This document shows positions 42,572 through 55,835 of a stretch of DNA of 64,000 nucleotides, piece by piece; position 1 is the stretch's first letter, and each line of letters begins with the position of its first letter. Under the pieces are notes generated by a model. It saw only the letters and a program-made list of their open reading frames with translations, made no database searches and was not told the origin of the DNA. Source of the stretch: Symsagittifera roscoffensis (lineage: Eukaryota; Xenacoelomorpha; Acoela; Convolutidae). The translations under genes were made by a program, and so were the position numbers. The DNA lies in NCBI RefSeq assembly GCF_963678635.1, contig NC_087068.1:11166027-11230026 (forward strand), read 5' to 3'.

Positions 42572-45500
42572 TTACTCCATGGCTTCTAGTTCCTGTTTGC
42601 CCATCTCGCTATCTTCCAACCCTTTCTGCAGCATGTCAACAGTGTTGAGGGCCAAGCCCCAACTTTCTTGTTCCAGCAATCTCTGCTCAAAACAGGGCAG
42701 TAGATCTACGTTCACTTTTTGCTCCCGATTACGACGGAAGCTGTTGTGCAAGCACAGGCTCATATTCCGTTCCAGGTCAGCTTGTAAGACCCTCTTTTGC
42801 TCGTTTTCAGTGGCACAAGGCATTCCAGCCACCCGTTTCACAGCTGTAATTACGGCATTCCTATGCGTCAAGAATGGTCTCTTATAGCCTCCGGTCCTAT
42901 ATTCAGCTGGAAGGATTGATATGCCTTCGTTTTTTGGGACAAATGACGCTTCGCGCGTTCATATACCTGTGCCATCATCATCGCTCGGAGCTAAGGCATC
43001 AATCTCTGTCTTCCCATATCCTTTCAATGGCTTTGGGTATCCTCAGGACCTTGCTGGTGGTTTTGAACAGATCCAGTTTCCTGCTGAAACTCACTTTGCT
43101 CAGTTGCTCAGGAGTCGCTACTGCCATCTCCAGCTCACTCGTTCCTGCATTAGCCTCAAGCCACTTCACTGCTAACATGGCACTGAACACCAAAATTGAC
43201 ACTTTCTGGGCCTGATCAGACAATCTCATGGTAATTAGTTCTCAAGCATCCCATACTAACACTAAGTTTGCTTTCTTGAGGTACCAAGATGTCTGCGCCT
43301 GGCAGTGACACGACTACTCCCCATGAGTCCGCAGGATTTTCCTGCAGGATCTATAAACCGATGTTATCAGCAGTGGCTCTTTTTCCATCATCATTTGATG
43401 CGTTTCATCCTTCTCGTCAATCAAGCGGAAATTGTTCGCCATCAATCCACTCGCTTTGTTCACTGACGATTCCGTGAATCACTGAAAATCCTTGACGTTT
43501 CCGTCACCCAGTTTCACGAAGCTTTCCCCTACTATCTCTTCTTATATGTCTCTCGACCTCTCCTGGACTGCCCGAAGGATCTTCGTCATTGGTTCGTGTG
43601 TTCTTTCATAATCGCATGCACTTGGGCATCGAGAAGAGTTGATCAATCAACAGATGCTGCGTTCTGGCATCCACAACCGCCATGTGTACTTGATATTTGC
43701 TGTGGCAGTATGGTACTGAACCGGATCTCACCAGGTACTTTGAGCCAACTGTCTTGTGATATTCCTCGCTATGCTTCAGGTTCATTTCATTCTCGAGAGC
43801 TGCTCGCCAGCTTCCAGTTTTCTCCCCAGTCTTCAAAAGACTTCCACGCTCAGGTCGGTCACTAAATCATGTGCACTCTCGCGACGTTCCAGTGATTCTA
43901 CGGAGCTTGTCATACTGTATAACCCCGAGGCACCTACCAAATTCACGTCAGTAACCCCATGGCATTTGGCAATTAAATCCATCTCGCTCATGTCCGACGA
44001 GCTTAGCCTCTTGAATAGCCTCGCTAACTGGCAATGTTGTTCGGCTAGAAGTTCCAAGCAAAGACCCTTCCAGTCCACAACTGGTGTTCAGATTTGGGCA
44101 CCATGAAGGTGTCATGATTTCCCACATCGTCACTAGACTGGTCTTTAGTGGACCGTCGCACGAACCACAGTCAAAGCTCACCTGCCCTTCCTTTCGATCA
44201 CTCCTCCAGTAATATTCCCAGCTGCAGCTGCTCAGACGTGATCATCCCCACTTACCGCACTCTCTCCACTCAGAGTTTAAGGATTACCGCTTGCTCAAAG
44301 TCAAAGTACAATCCTTGGCTTCTTCGTTGACGATTGGCACACCTGACACATACTGGAAGGATCTCTGCTTCCCTAACGTCGCATATTCCTTCAGGCTTCT
44401 AACTCTTTCCAGCAATTTTCTAGTGATTTTCAATTTTTTGTTGGAGTACCCCTGATTTCTTCCAATCTCCGGTGGCTGTCGAGTTCGTGCAGCTTCTTCG
44501 CCGGGATCCGTAGTGGCATATCTTGATAGAGATCCAACAAGACCCTCAACAAGACCTCTTCACGCTTCACCACTCTTTGTCTGATAGCCTTCAGGCATTC
44601 CTCTAACACCGGAGTGGGTACACGATCCACCACGAACTTCACAAAGCAAAGCGAATCTTTCCATTCCGCCCATGCTATCGCGGAGTCGTCCCTGGCGATC
44701 AACTCTTTGAGAGCTTCCATCAGTTTCAATTGCTGATCCCTTACCTTAGTTTCGATGGTGGCTACATACTCCTGTCTCCTTATCCCAACAAGACACCACA
44801 CCAGCCTTATTCGTAGATCTGTCCTGACGCATGGGTTAGCAATATACGCCGTTACTGACGAAGTTTGCGCATTGTCTCGTCGAAATACTTTTAGAGGGCG
44901 GTCCTCCAGGAAATTTTGACCAGCAGATCACCCATGTGAACTGACTCGGGCACAGTGATGCGAATGTTCTCGACCACGTCGAGCTGTCCCTCCAGTTTCA
45001 TCTTCGCTATGTTCGCACGGCATGGTTTCTAATCTTCGAGCCCACCGGATCCACGCTGGCTGATAACCTCCATTTCCATTCTGGTGTCAGCCAGGGTCCT
45101 GTGGTTCTTCCTCGCTTTTGAGGCAATGGATATCAGTTCTGCTAACAACATTGGTGGCACCTAATTCTCCTTCTCTCTGCCGCCATTCGTGGCACCAGCC
45201 CCTTGTCCGTTCTCATTCGGACGGGGCACTTTTGTCAGCGACATCAATACTGCTGCCGCTTTCGATTTCACAACCTTCGGGTTTACCACCTTGTCGGATA
45301 CTCTGCTCGTGAGCTTTTTCAACATGGATTTGTACTTCTTCAGCCCCTTGTTGATTCTTTTCACAGGCTGGTCTCCCACAACCGGACTCGCCTCAGCGCT
45401 TTTTTCCGTGACTGACTCGATCAGACCTTCAGACTCAGTGGGCTCCATGGTTTTTCCTAATACTTCACGCATGATGGGCTGATTCAATCCTACTCTCATC

Positions 45501-46690
45501 ACGGGTTGAGCGCCGTATCTCCGGATCACGAAAGCTACTAGCGTCCACACTTCTCCAGGCTTCCTCTCAAGTTCTCTTTGATACCGTTCCCTTCTTCCTC
45601 TGGTAACGTGTTCAGGATTACCACTCGCATTGATTCAGCAATCATCCGCCTTCGAGGGGATTCGAGGAGCTACTTGGACGTGTCTCTTCTCTGATGTGCC
45701 TTCATTAAAGACATTGGCTCCACGGGAAACAATCTCGCTGGGGGTTTTTTGGTGGGCAAAGCAAACAATGATGGCGTCATCAGTATTTGTGTTTCTTTCG
45801 TTCCACCATCTTCCGCTTCATAAAAAGCATACTCTAAATGACCTCTTTCCAGGGTTTCCAGGTCGATTTCGCTCATCTTAACACCTTTGCCCTCCATGGG
45901 ATCATCCTCTCCTTGGTTCCCTTTATTTGCGTCTTTGTCTTTTCCCTCGTCGTCTGGTTCGGTCCCCGTCCAGAGGGGCTTTGGCGCGTATCAACTCCTG
46001 AGTCCGCCCGAGCTGGTGTCATCAGGTCACCCGCCTGGTAAAACACCTCGTCATTCCTCACCATGCGGCGCCCCTACCTCTATCGTGAGATAGATGCCTC
46101 CCCTCGACTCTTTTACAACTTGCAGCATCAGCACCATCTCTCGCCTGGGCCACCTCAATCTGGACCTATAGTCGGCTGGTGAGTATACATCGTTCCAGTG
46201 ACCTGCAGATATCTCGGGCTTCCTTGATGGTTTAGCTTTAATCTTTTTCCGACTCCATATATCAGGGAAGATGAACTCAAACGGGTGTAGGACTGCAGCG
46301 TTCCAACTGATGAAGCGCGGCTCCATTCCCTTACCCCAGTTCAGCAAAATTCTCTCTTCCACGTCCCGCGCGGCTCCAATGCTTGGTGCAAAAGTAGGAC
46401 TGGTCGCCCGCAACAGCATCGTTCGTGGATATAGAGCATCCCTAGTGGATATAGATGGCACCTAACCGGCAGTAAACTTAAGCCCGCCAGCCACGTCTCT
46501 TTATTTTCCTTCACATGAGCATACGTCTCCGGCCAAGCCGGAATTTTCACTGCGTATTTTGTGCCGTTGACGACCGGTCGTAAATTCAAGAGATCAGGAT
46601 TGAACTGGACGTTCGATAGATCTTCGCCGCCCATCCGACGTTTAAAGCAGTTCTTGAACTCCATCAGCGTCCAGCCAGGCTCCATAAATA
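42572..46690 (-). pseudogene. diverged second-ORF fragment, copy 3
   Basis: Broken reading frames on the - strand match copy 1 second-ORF residues from about 1410 to 2918 in order. Matching landmarks include IPAWPETYAHVK against IPAWKECFALVK, WCLVGIRRQE against WSLVGIELET, SMPKCMRL against SVPKCVRL, and LTHRNAV/SLCLHNSF near the end. Protein identity looks well below that between copies 1 and 2, so this is another lineage of the same protein family. The N-terminal half with the SGNH domains is absent. The upstream end stops at the junction with LINE-derived sequence near 46,690. It has several frameshifts and stops. It ends at ELEAME-stop, before the SUMO-type motif. Confidence 0.85.
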
Positions 46691-46805
46691 ATTTAAGACA
46701 AGCTTCTCAATCCAACCGCCCGTCCAAAGTCAGTATTTGTTGGTAGTCGATTTATCAGAGTACTAATTTGATAAAAAAATAACTTATGCTCGCATATTAT
46801 TCAAT

Positions 46806-47327
46806 TTAGTCTTCATGTTCAAACTTTATTCCTCCCGTTGCTCTCAAGTCTGTAGGAGTTTCTCTCAAGCAAACAAAGTCAATAATTTTGCAACTGCAAT
46901 AACAGTTTAGTGCTTTAGACAGAAAAGTAAATTCTTCAGCTTTAAATAGAGGGAAAGTGGTAAAAGGTTGCATCTTTTGTCTGTTTTGCACTCTGAACCG
47001 ATGTTTATCCAGCTTAAAGTTTTGTTCTGAACAATTTCCAATACCTTCATGTTTCCAACGTTTACACTCAAGTAGTTGGAACCATCGATTAAAATAGGGC
47101 AGTATTATAGACTTGAAAAAAATAGTTTTTGTTTTGGTGGGCAGTGAAGGAGAGTTTGGCAGCTTGCTTCCGACCACTTCTCTTGGTTTGTTCAATAAAA
47201 ACAAGAAAGACGTCAGAAAAACCAGACAATAAATAACTTTTTCTACATTGTAGAAATTATCATCCATTTTATCCGGAAGACTTTCTGCACAGGTAAAATG
47301 CGAGTCCTTAGGTACTCTCTTGAGCAA
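46806..47327 (-). pseudogene. LINE reverse transcriptase C-terminal fragment, unit 1
   Basis: The - strand frame includes LPTKTKTIFFKSIILPYF, which matches the LP..TK..LYKSLILPYF block near the end of CR1/T1-like non-LTR reverse transcriptases. This is followed by the usual short C-terminal domain. The catalytic core is absent. It is the copy furthest from the LINE body and is truncated in its 3' flank by copy 3. Confidence 0.6.
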
Positions 47328-48168
47328 TCTAACATTAGAAATGGCTGTTTTTACTTAGCTTTCTAGCACTCAGTAATCACCAGTTGAAGCATTTTTGACA
47401 GACTTCACACATTAAAACACATGGGAAAACATTGAAACCAGTAGATCTTCCTAGAATAGCTAAGAGGTATACTTTCACAAATGAGATGATATTAACTAGA
47501 ACAACAACCACATCTTATTCATTTTTAAAGTCCTGAAGGTTTTAAGCATTATTTGCTTGTATATTATCAGAAAACCCATTGATTTCAAAAACATGTTACA
47601 GAGCACCTTTGTGAATTACGAAAGAGTCCCTTTCGTCTAGTTGCGCTCATTGCACAAGCTGGATAGGGCAGTACCAGCGTCAAAAAACGCAAATATATCA
47701 ACCAACTGTATCAATGTTTCAATGAAGTCAGTTATCAGCACTAAATGCATAGTCGTAAAGTTATTTTTCTTGAATGTCCTTCCTGTACAATAGTACCTAT
47801 AGTGTTGTGGATAAATTGAAATTCGCCCAGCAATCTTTAACCCTTTATACATAACATAGAGCTCCTGAGGAGCGCGACTAAATTTTCAGTTCCTATGCAG
47901 TTTGTTGATTCCGAGTAGCTTGCTTTGATAATATTATTTTAAATATGGTTTCGGCTTAAGGCTAAAAATGTTAACCCAATAAAATTGGTTTCGAATGCAG
48001 ATCTTATCTTCTAAGTTTCTGTGTTATGGTGCTGTTTTTTCTCATCAGAATATTTCCAAAAATAACACAACATCTGATTTTCAATCCAACGACCCATGCA
48101 AAGTCAATTTTTTTTGGTAGTCGATTTATCAGAGCACTAGTTCGATAGAAATAACCAATGCCAGCATA

Positions 48169-48660
48169 TTATCCTTTTTTGTCTTCATTTTCAAACTCTG
48201 TTCCTCCGGTTGCTCTCAAGTCTCCTGAAGTTTCTCTCAAGTAAACGAAATCATTAGTTTCGCACCTGTAATAACCCTTTAATGCTTTAGACACAAAAAG
48301 TAAAATTTGCAGCTGTAAAAAGAGGGAAATGGGTAAGAGATTGAAATTTGTATGGTCTGTTCTGCGCTCGGAACCGATGTTTATCCAGCGTAAAACTTTT
48401 GTTTGAACAGTTTGTAATACCTTCATGTTTCCAACATTTAGACTCAAGTAGTTGGAACCATCAATTAAAATAGGTATTATAGACTTGTACAAAATAGTTT
48501 TGGTTTTGGTGGGCAGTAAAGGAGAGTTGGGCAGCTTGCTTCCAACCACTTCTCTTGGTTTGTTCAATAAAAACAAGAGAGACGTCAGAAAAACCAGACA
48601 ATAAATAACTTTGATAACATTGTAGAAATTATCATTCATTTTATCCGAAAGACTTTCTGC
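48169..48660 (-). pseudogene. LINE reverse transcriptase C-terminal fragment, unit 2
   Basis: This is homologous to the fragment at 46,806-47,327 and has small frame-changing differences, notably in the block after KSII. It shares the same upstream junction with spacer sequence (GGTAAAATGCGAGTCCTTAG), which marks the tandem breakpoint. Confidence 0.6.
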
Positions 48661-49550
48661 CTAGGTAAAATGCGAGTCCTTAGGTACTCTCTTGAGCAAT
48701 CTAACATTAGAAATGGCTGTTTTTACTTAGCTATCTAGCACTCAGTAATCACCAGTTGAAGCATTTTTGACAGACTTCACACATTAAAACACATATGACA
48801 ACATTGAAACCAGTAGATCTTCCTAGAATAGCTAAGAGCTATAATTTCACCAATGATATGAAATTAACTAGAACATGAACCACATCTTGTCCATTTTTAA
48901 AGTCCTAAGGGTTTTAAGCATTATTTGCTTGTATATTATCAGAAAACCCGTTGATTTCAAAAACATATTACGGAGCACCTTTGTAAGTTACGAAAGAAAC
49001 CCTTCCGTCTAGTTGCGCTCCTTGCACAAGCTGGATAGGGCAGTACCAGCGTCAAAAGAACGCAAATATATCAGCCAACTGTATCATTGTTTCAATGAAG
49101 TCAGTTATCAGCATTAAATGCATAGTCGTAATGTTATTTTATCTTAAACGTTGTTCCTGTACAATAATGCCTATAGTGTTGTGGAAAAATTGAAATTCGC
49201 GTAGCAATCTGCAACCCCTTTTACATAACAAAGAGCTCCTGAGGAGCGCGAATAAATTTTTAGTTCCAATGGAGTTTGTCGATTCCGAGTAGCTTGCTTT
49301 ATTATTATTATTTTAAATATGGTTTCGGCTCAAGGCTAAAGATGTTATCCCAATAAAATTGGTTACGAATGCAGATCTTATCTTCCAAGTTTCTGTGTTA
49401 TGGTGCTGTTTCTTCTTATCAGAGTATTTCCAAAAATAAAACAACATCTGCTTTGCAATCGAACGACCTGTGCAAAGTCAATTTTTTTGGTAGTCGATTT
49501 ATCAGAGCACTAGTTCGATAGAAATAACCAATGCTCGCATTTTATCCTTT

Positions 49551-50084
49551 TTAGTCTTCATGTTCAAACTCTATTCCTCCGGTTGCTCTCAATTCTCCTG
49601 AACTTTCTCGCAAGTAACCAAAGTCAATCATTTTGCAACTGTAATAACCGTTTAATGCTTTAGACAGAAAATCAATCTCTTCAGCTGTAAATACAGGGAA
49701 AGTGGGAAAAGATTGCATCTTTTGTCTGTTTTGCACTCTGAACCGATGTTTATCCAGCTTAAAACTTTGTCCTGAACAATTTGCAACACCCTCATGTTTT
49801 CAACGGTTCCAACACCTTTTATTACACTCAAGTTGTTGGAACCGTCGAATAAAATAGGGCAGTATCATAGACTTGTACAAATTAATTTGTGTTTTGGTGG
49901 GCAGTGAAGGAGAATTCGTTCTAATAATATGAGTTCTAATAAAAGGTGTCTTGTTTGCAGCTGTCGCTTGCTTACTACCACTTTTCTTGGGATGCTCAAG
50001 AAAAACAAGAAAAACCAGCCCATAAGTAAACGTTTCTACCTCGTAGAAATCATCATTTATTTTATCCAAAAGACTTTCTGCCAA
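49551..50084 (-). pseudogene. LINE reverse transcriptase C-terminal fragment, unit 3
   Basis: This third copy carries LPTKTQINLYKSMILPYF and joins the LINE body on its upstream side rather than spacer. It contains an internal duplication around CGTTCTAATAATATGAGTTCTA. The reverse transcriptase palm is missing between this fragment and the pre-RT segment at 50,118, so the LINE body has an internal deletion. Confidence 0.6.
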
Positions 50085-50117
50085 GTGAACGTCTAATGTA
50101 ATACATTATGTTGCAAT

Positions 50118-50390
50118 TTACTCTTGGGAGAGGTCAAAGTCAAGTATTTTTCGAAGATGTGTTGTTCTTGGTACAATTTTCAATTCGATAAATATTGAAG
50201 CGAAACAATTGGAGAATAACTCAGCTTGTGCCCGTGGATCATTTGCTTGTTCATTCAAATAGAACATGGAAGTTGAATTTTTGAAGTTTTTGAAAGATCT
50301 ATAACACTTAAATAGGTCATCAGTACACTTAGAATCTTCTATTTTATTTTCATACTCATTTTTCTCGTTCTCACACATTTCTAAGAACAA
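50118..50390 (-). pseudogene. LINE pre-reverse-transcriptase segment
   Basis: The frame on the - strand reads CYRSFKNFKNS, then a short spacer and AELFSNCFASIF. This resembles the linker that joins endonuclease and reverse transcriptase in CR1-like LINEs (..A.LFN.FFASVF). Stops follow immediately. Confidence 0.6.
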
Positions 50391-50699
50391 TTTTTGCCTC
50401 CAATTTTTCTGAAAAACTTACTGGTAACTTCTCTGACAGTTTTTCAGCTTTTCGATAATATTGGATGTACACGGCTTTATCCAGGTTGATTACCAGCCTC
50501 GATGGGCTGTTCGTTTTGTAATACAACTTTTAATTTCTGCTTCACGCTTCATAACACTCTTCAAACATAACATCAACATTACTCCCATTACTTCAGCAAA
50601 AACAATGAAATTTATGTAATTTTTCGTCTTCGGTGACTCGATTTAGAAACTTATAATCTCTTTGCGGAAACTCAGACTGATTTTTATGATTTTATCTCG

Positions 50700-51200
50700 T
50701 AAGTGCGTTTGCCTTGTCTTGAACTTAACGTTAGCAACTACACCAAAAAAATTGACAGCCTGTTGATCTGATTATCAGTTTTTTCACATGAGAGATTAGC
50801 TAAACTTTTTACTGAACAAAAGAATGTCCAGAGTACCGCTTGCAGCTGTCGTAAATTCAACCAATTGTAAAATATCTTTTTCAACAAGTAACTAAAAAAA
50901 TTCTTGAATAGACTTGTCATCAGGAGAAGAATCACGCTAATTAAAGTTTTTCTCTGGAAGGTTGAAGTCCCTGCAAATTTTAAATGAATCAATCTCCGTC
51001 AGAGTAAAATTGAGTCGAATAATCTTGATATTTTGTCCATATGCATGTACTACGGACTGTCTGGGGCATAAAAACAGCACAATAAAAAAATTTTCCAAGA
51101 ATAAATGAAGAACATCCATTGATAGCTCCGCGAATATCTGAAACAAAATCATACTCTTTTGTCATATGGTTACAATTACAAATGATGTAGTCAACCATGG
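50700..51200 (-). pseudogene. LINE apurinic-type endonuclease fragment
   Basis: The - strand contains RDFNLPEKNF, matching the GDFNLP..W block of AP-type endonucleases. In a shifted frame it then reads LVEFTTAASGTLDILL, which matches the QLV.FPTR..NTLDLL block. The LINE endonuclease nicks the target DNA to prime insertion. At least one frameshift and several stops make this copy inactive. Confidence 0.6.
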
Positions 51201-51699
51201 TTCAGTGATAATTTCAATATTAAAGCAAAAAGTGTTCACAATATTCGCAAAAGAATCTCTTTTTCTTTTTTTCCTTGTTGATAAGGCTTCGGACGTTAAA
51301 AACTAGCAATGAAATTTTTTCTAAATCGTTTTGTTTTTGTCATTTTTCAATTTTTTACCCATTTACATTGATTTTGAAATTTCAAATTGGAATATCTTCT
51401 CTTTTGGCGCCATTTTCTACTATTAGTTTCCATCTTTTCTGTAGGCATGTTTTCTGTTTTAGCTGATCATCCATTGTCAACAATTTTGAGATAATATGTT
51501 GCTGGTTCTCTCTGGTTTGAAATTTCTCAACAATGGCACTGTAGACAAATATTTACGAAACGACCAATTGTCTGAACATAGTACGAGGTCTACTTTCTTC
51601 ATATGAGGTCTACCTTCTTCGTTTTGCAAGCCTTCGAACTTTTATTATAATTATATCAGGTTTTGTTCTCCTGGAAATTCAAAGACTTCTTTTAACAGC

Positions 51700-52098
51700 C
51701 GTGTTTCAAAATTGTCAAGAGCCGATGTTATTTTTTCATTTGGCCTTTTTTTCCTTCAATCCTGAGATACGAATTTCAACGTTTGTTTCAGTTTTAGAGT
51801 CAATGGGGGGTTTGTTTTTAGAAAAATTAATATCAGCAATTGATTTTCCTTTTAATTTAGCAATTGATTCTTTGATCGCAGCAAGCTCGCCTGACATTCT
51901 CGTCGCGGTCTTAGATTCCACCACTTTCCTGAGGATTTGCCTCACCTCCCCTGTGCATTGATTGCAAAACAGAATCACCCATCTCTTGACATGTACGTTA
52001 TGGCATCTTTTGGTAGTTTGCTGCATTACTGATGAACACAGCCAGTGCTTTTGTCGCATTGAATGGATAGATGTATGCCCAATTAGCAATGTTTGCAC
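51700..52098 (-). pseudogene. possible LINE ORF1 fragment
   Basis: The - strand frame has a cysteine/histidine cluster ending FCNQCTGEV, reminiscent of the end of a PHD-like finger, followed by a lysine/glutamate-rich probable coiled coil. Its position upstream of the endonuclease fits LINE ORF1. The family link is weak. Confidence 0.4.
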
Positions 52099-52962
52099 AT
52101 GCAGTCAGAGTTTATATCAATAGAGGTACTGTTAGCCCTCATTCCAATCATCATTTATTATGAAATTTTTTAATAAGTTTATCAATACATATAGGCTAAA
52201 AAGCTGAAAAGCTTTACTATTAGATATCTCTCGGCCCATTTGGATGATGATTAGTGGTATTTATTTCTGCTTGGAAAAAAACGAAGCCAATTGAAGATTA
52301 CAAAAAATAAGGAACGCAAGCAAACATAAAAAAAACACTGACTTTGATGAAAAAATCTCAACTTTAAAATTTTGAAGAAGAAATTAGATACCCTTGAAGC
52401 TCTTTGAATTTCTAGAACAATTAATGATTGGCTTTTTTTACATTAACCAAACTTGAGAAATTTGGATCCACATGTAGAGTTTTTATTCCGCAGGAAATCT
52501 TAGAATTAAATTCCACTCTCGAAACTAGAAATCATTCACTTTTTTGCGCCATTTGCGCGTTCGTGTTTGGAGAGTGCTATAAAGGTCACTTTCAGCAGAT
52601 GGATGTGAAAAGAACAAGTTATTTCTACCTAAGTGCATCAAATCAATATTTCAGGACTTTTTGCTGAAAAAAAATTTCAGCAATATTATGAAATTATTTA
52701 ATAAGATTTTTAATAATTTATTTAATAAACTATTTATTAAGAAAAGTTTCTCGTCTTTTTACATGATCTTTGATGTATTTTGCCTATTATGATCTAATTG
52801 ATTGGCTTAATTTGGGTTTTAAAAACTGACTTCCTAAACAAAAAATAATGACAACAATCCTTAATTAGCTGAAGAGTAATTTCAACGTTTTTTTACCGCA
52901 AAAATTAGCTTGTTGTTTGCATTATGTACCATTTCGCAAATTTTTCTGGATTGTTTGTTTAT

Positions 52963-52965
<3 letters not shown>

Positions 52966-53029
<64 letters not shown>

Positions 53030-53038
53030 CATTTCAAA
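52966..53038. repeat. (TA)n microsatellite
   Basis: This is an uninterrupted run of about 36 TA dinucleotides. It is followed by several copies of CATTTCAAAATTT. Confidence 0.98.
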
Positions 53039-53754
53039 ATTTCAAAATGTATATAAGCATTTCAAAATTTCAAAATTTCACTTCGCGGTGCAAATGAATG
53101 AAGTGAATTTAAAATCGGATTCCGATTTAATTACAACAGTTTTTTGCGGTCAATTGCTCATATTAAACTATGAATCGTCTGTATTGCTGTTTTTTAACGA
53201 CTCAGATCCTTCAAGTCATTTTTCAAACTATTAAACTTGACAGAAGCGAGTGCTTCTATTACACCCAGTAGAGAGGCGACAACGTTTTTTTTCCATAGAC
53301 TGTAAAATTTTGGAAAGAAAAAAGTTGCGTTAATTGTTGAATATGTATTAAAAACCGATACTGGTTGTTACTGTGCACGTTATATTTCATCAACCTTCCT
53401 GGATCAGTTCGCAAAGTAATTTTTCAAAAAAAAACATAGTGAGTGCATTTTTTATGGAGTTTTGTTAACAATTTTCTGCCTTTTCTGTGTCATTTTTGTT
53501 GTGTGTTGGGGCAAGAAAACATTTTGAGTTTATGTGGGAGTTAAAGTTTTTTTGTATTTGTTTCGAAGAAGTTCGTGTTGTGGGTTTATTTCATAACATC
53601 CGTCGGTCCGAACCCTGGCGATCAGATCAGAAACTCCGGCTGGCTGATTTAAATAGTTCTAAATAAGTTCTTTATTTACACTCAACTTGACCTTTTAGGA
53701 ATGGAGTTTCATCGTTTGATTTCTTCTGGTGCCAATTATAATTTTCTTGTTACC

Positions 53755-53960
53755 ACTCAGTTTCCAATTTTGCCGCTCATTCTCTAATTTTGCGGGTCAT
53801 AATCCATTCCTGATGCTCGTATTTTTTTTGTGTTACTCATATTCCATTTCTGCCGATCATATTTCATTTTGGCCGCTCATATTTCATTTTTACCGCTCAA
53901 ATTTCAATTATGTTGCTCATATTTTTTTCTGCCGCTAATATTTCCATTCTGCCGCTGTTT
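53755..53960. repeat. 20-bp degenerate minisatellite
   Basis: Units of about 20 bp, with a form near TGCCGCTCATATTTCATTTT, repeat roughly ten times with increasing decay at the left. No coding role is apparent. Confidence 0.85.
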
Positions 53961-55734
53961 TTTTTGCATCTCATATTGTACTTCTCCTCTCGCCATGCAA
54001 CTTTTAAGTTCGTTTTGAATCCGTTTGTTACGTTTGTTCACTATAGTCACAATCAAAGATAAGATGGTTCTTCTCATATGGTCATTGGCTACTTCTCAGA
54101 TTCATGCACTTCAAATGGTCGAAGCCGATACGTTGCTAACTTGGTCATGTATCTTTAGAATCGCTTCAACTTAAAAGCAGCGATTACTAGAAAAACTCCC
54201 CACTCGCCCCACTCTTAAGAAAAGGAACTTCACCATGTTCGGATCTCAAGATAATTAAAACACGCCCCGAGCTTCATGAAAAACAGGAGGTTTAGGTATC
54301 TTTTGCAAGAATTTATTTTTGTACTGTAAATTTGATTTCTTTTCAGAATGATCTATAAAAAAACACCGTATCAAAAATGCAAGTTCCGATAAAAAACGTA
54401 TTTAATTTCTCGAAACACCGACAAAACAACTCTAGAAAAGGATCAGTAAAAAAGTCAATATAGATAAGAGTAACTCAAGAAAGCTTAAGTATTTGTAATG
54501 GCTCCGATGGTTGAGCCTGTTTACTGTAAAATATTCCCAATCAGATAAACTCTTCGAGTGAACCAGACCTTTCAAGAGCGAGTACTGAAAACGCTCCACC
54601 AGTTCGCGTGCACGGGAAGCCTTTCCTCAACATCTCTGATTTTTGACCACTGTCTTTTATGACAACCTTGATAACGTTCGCTTCAAAAAACAAAAACCTG
54701 ATCAAAATTTTCGCTTTTGTGAACACTTGGAAAACGGGTGTTGTCAGAGCTTCAGTGAGCTGCTAAAATCTCAAGAAATAAAAAAAGAGAGAACCAGAAG
54801 TCATGTGCACCAGTTGCTGCCTCTTATAATTTTCTGCCCTCAAAAAGTTCGCAGCTATAGAAAACTCTTTTTAAAGCTGAAGAGCAAAGCTAAATTGGCA
54901 TCCAACTGTACTTAGATTTTGAGTTTTGAAGCCTCATAAAACATATTTAAATCTTAAACAGAATCATTTCTAAATTTTTTGTTTCATGACAATTTTTTGA
55001 TTGAGTCGAAAGTCAAAAGGTTTGATAAAGTAACTCAGCTGGTTGAATTTAAAATTTTTTTCTCTAGTAGTCAGTATCAATTTTATTACGAAGATAGCTC
55101 GAGGGCAATTGGTGTCTTTGTGTTCTGATCCAAATCCACACTCAAGATCAGGTGATAGAAAACTTCAGGATTTTTCAAAGACACTAAGATTTTCCGATAA
55201 CAAATCCCGCCTTGGAAGTTTTTGCATTTTTGAGTGAAATTTTTATCCCAGTTTGGTTTTCCAACTCATTTTAGTTTTCAGAGCTACTTGAAAATTTTTC
55301 CAGCTTTCACAGGCAAGAAAAAAGAAGAGTCATTTCATCCTGAATTCAATCAGTTAAAGTTTAATCTGATGATTTTTGAATCTGCCATCGAAAGCATGTG
55401 AGTGACAGAAGCTCATAGTAACAAGTACATATTTGATTAAGTTTTATAAGTACGTATTTAAGTCAGACTTCTATAGTTTAAGTATCTATACCAATTGGTT
55501 ATTGTATGTAGCATCAAATGATTATCTTAATAAAGTATTATAATTTCATGTTCTGTTTTAGGGCATCCAATCATTCCAATGGATATTTTTCTCATATCCG
55601 TACGGATTTTTTTAGGTCGACAAAATCGATTTTGCGAGAACTCCCAAGGCACTACAGAGACCCTGTTTTGGCTAAATTTTCTGCGCCGCAGGCAAAATTA
55701 AAAAAAAACAGGGCAAAAAGGCGTTTTTAGGCAG

Positions 55735-55835
55735 TTTTGAAAAATTTTGTCCAAAAAAATTGCATTTTTCCGGCGCGCGTCCCCCCTCTAAATTAGTATA
55801 TATTGGCGCCGAAGGCGCCCTTAGAAAAATTTTGG
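55735..55835. repeat. GC-rich palindromic segment in AT-rich DNA
   Basis: GGCGCCGAAGGCGCC lies next to CCGGCGCGCGTCCCCC in otherwise AT-rich sequence. The two GGCGCC words can pair around a short loop. The origin is unknown; it may be part of a small non-autonomous repeat. Confidence 0.5.

Larger units (their letters stand above)
46690..50090. repeat. tandem amplification of a LINE 3' end (period about 1.37 kb)
   Basis: The landmark TGGTAGTCGATTTATCAGAG recurs at about 46,730, 48,105 and 49,490. Each copy is followed by a stretch encoding the end of a LINE reverse transcriptase on the - strand. About 770 bp of non-coding spacer (47,330-48,075 and 48,700-49,455) separates the three coding pieces. 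The spacer probably represents the LINE 3' UTR. The copies are visibly similar but carry point changes and small indels, so the amplification is not very recent. Confidence 0.9.
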
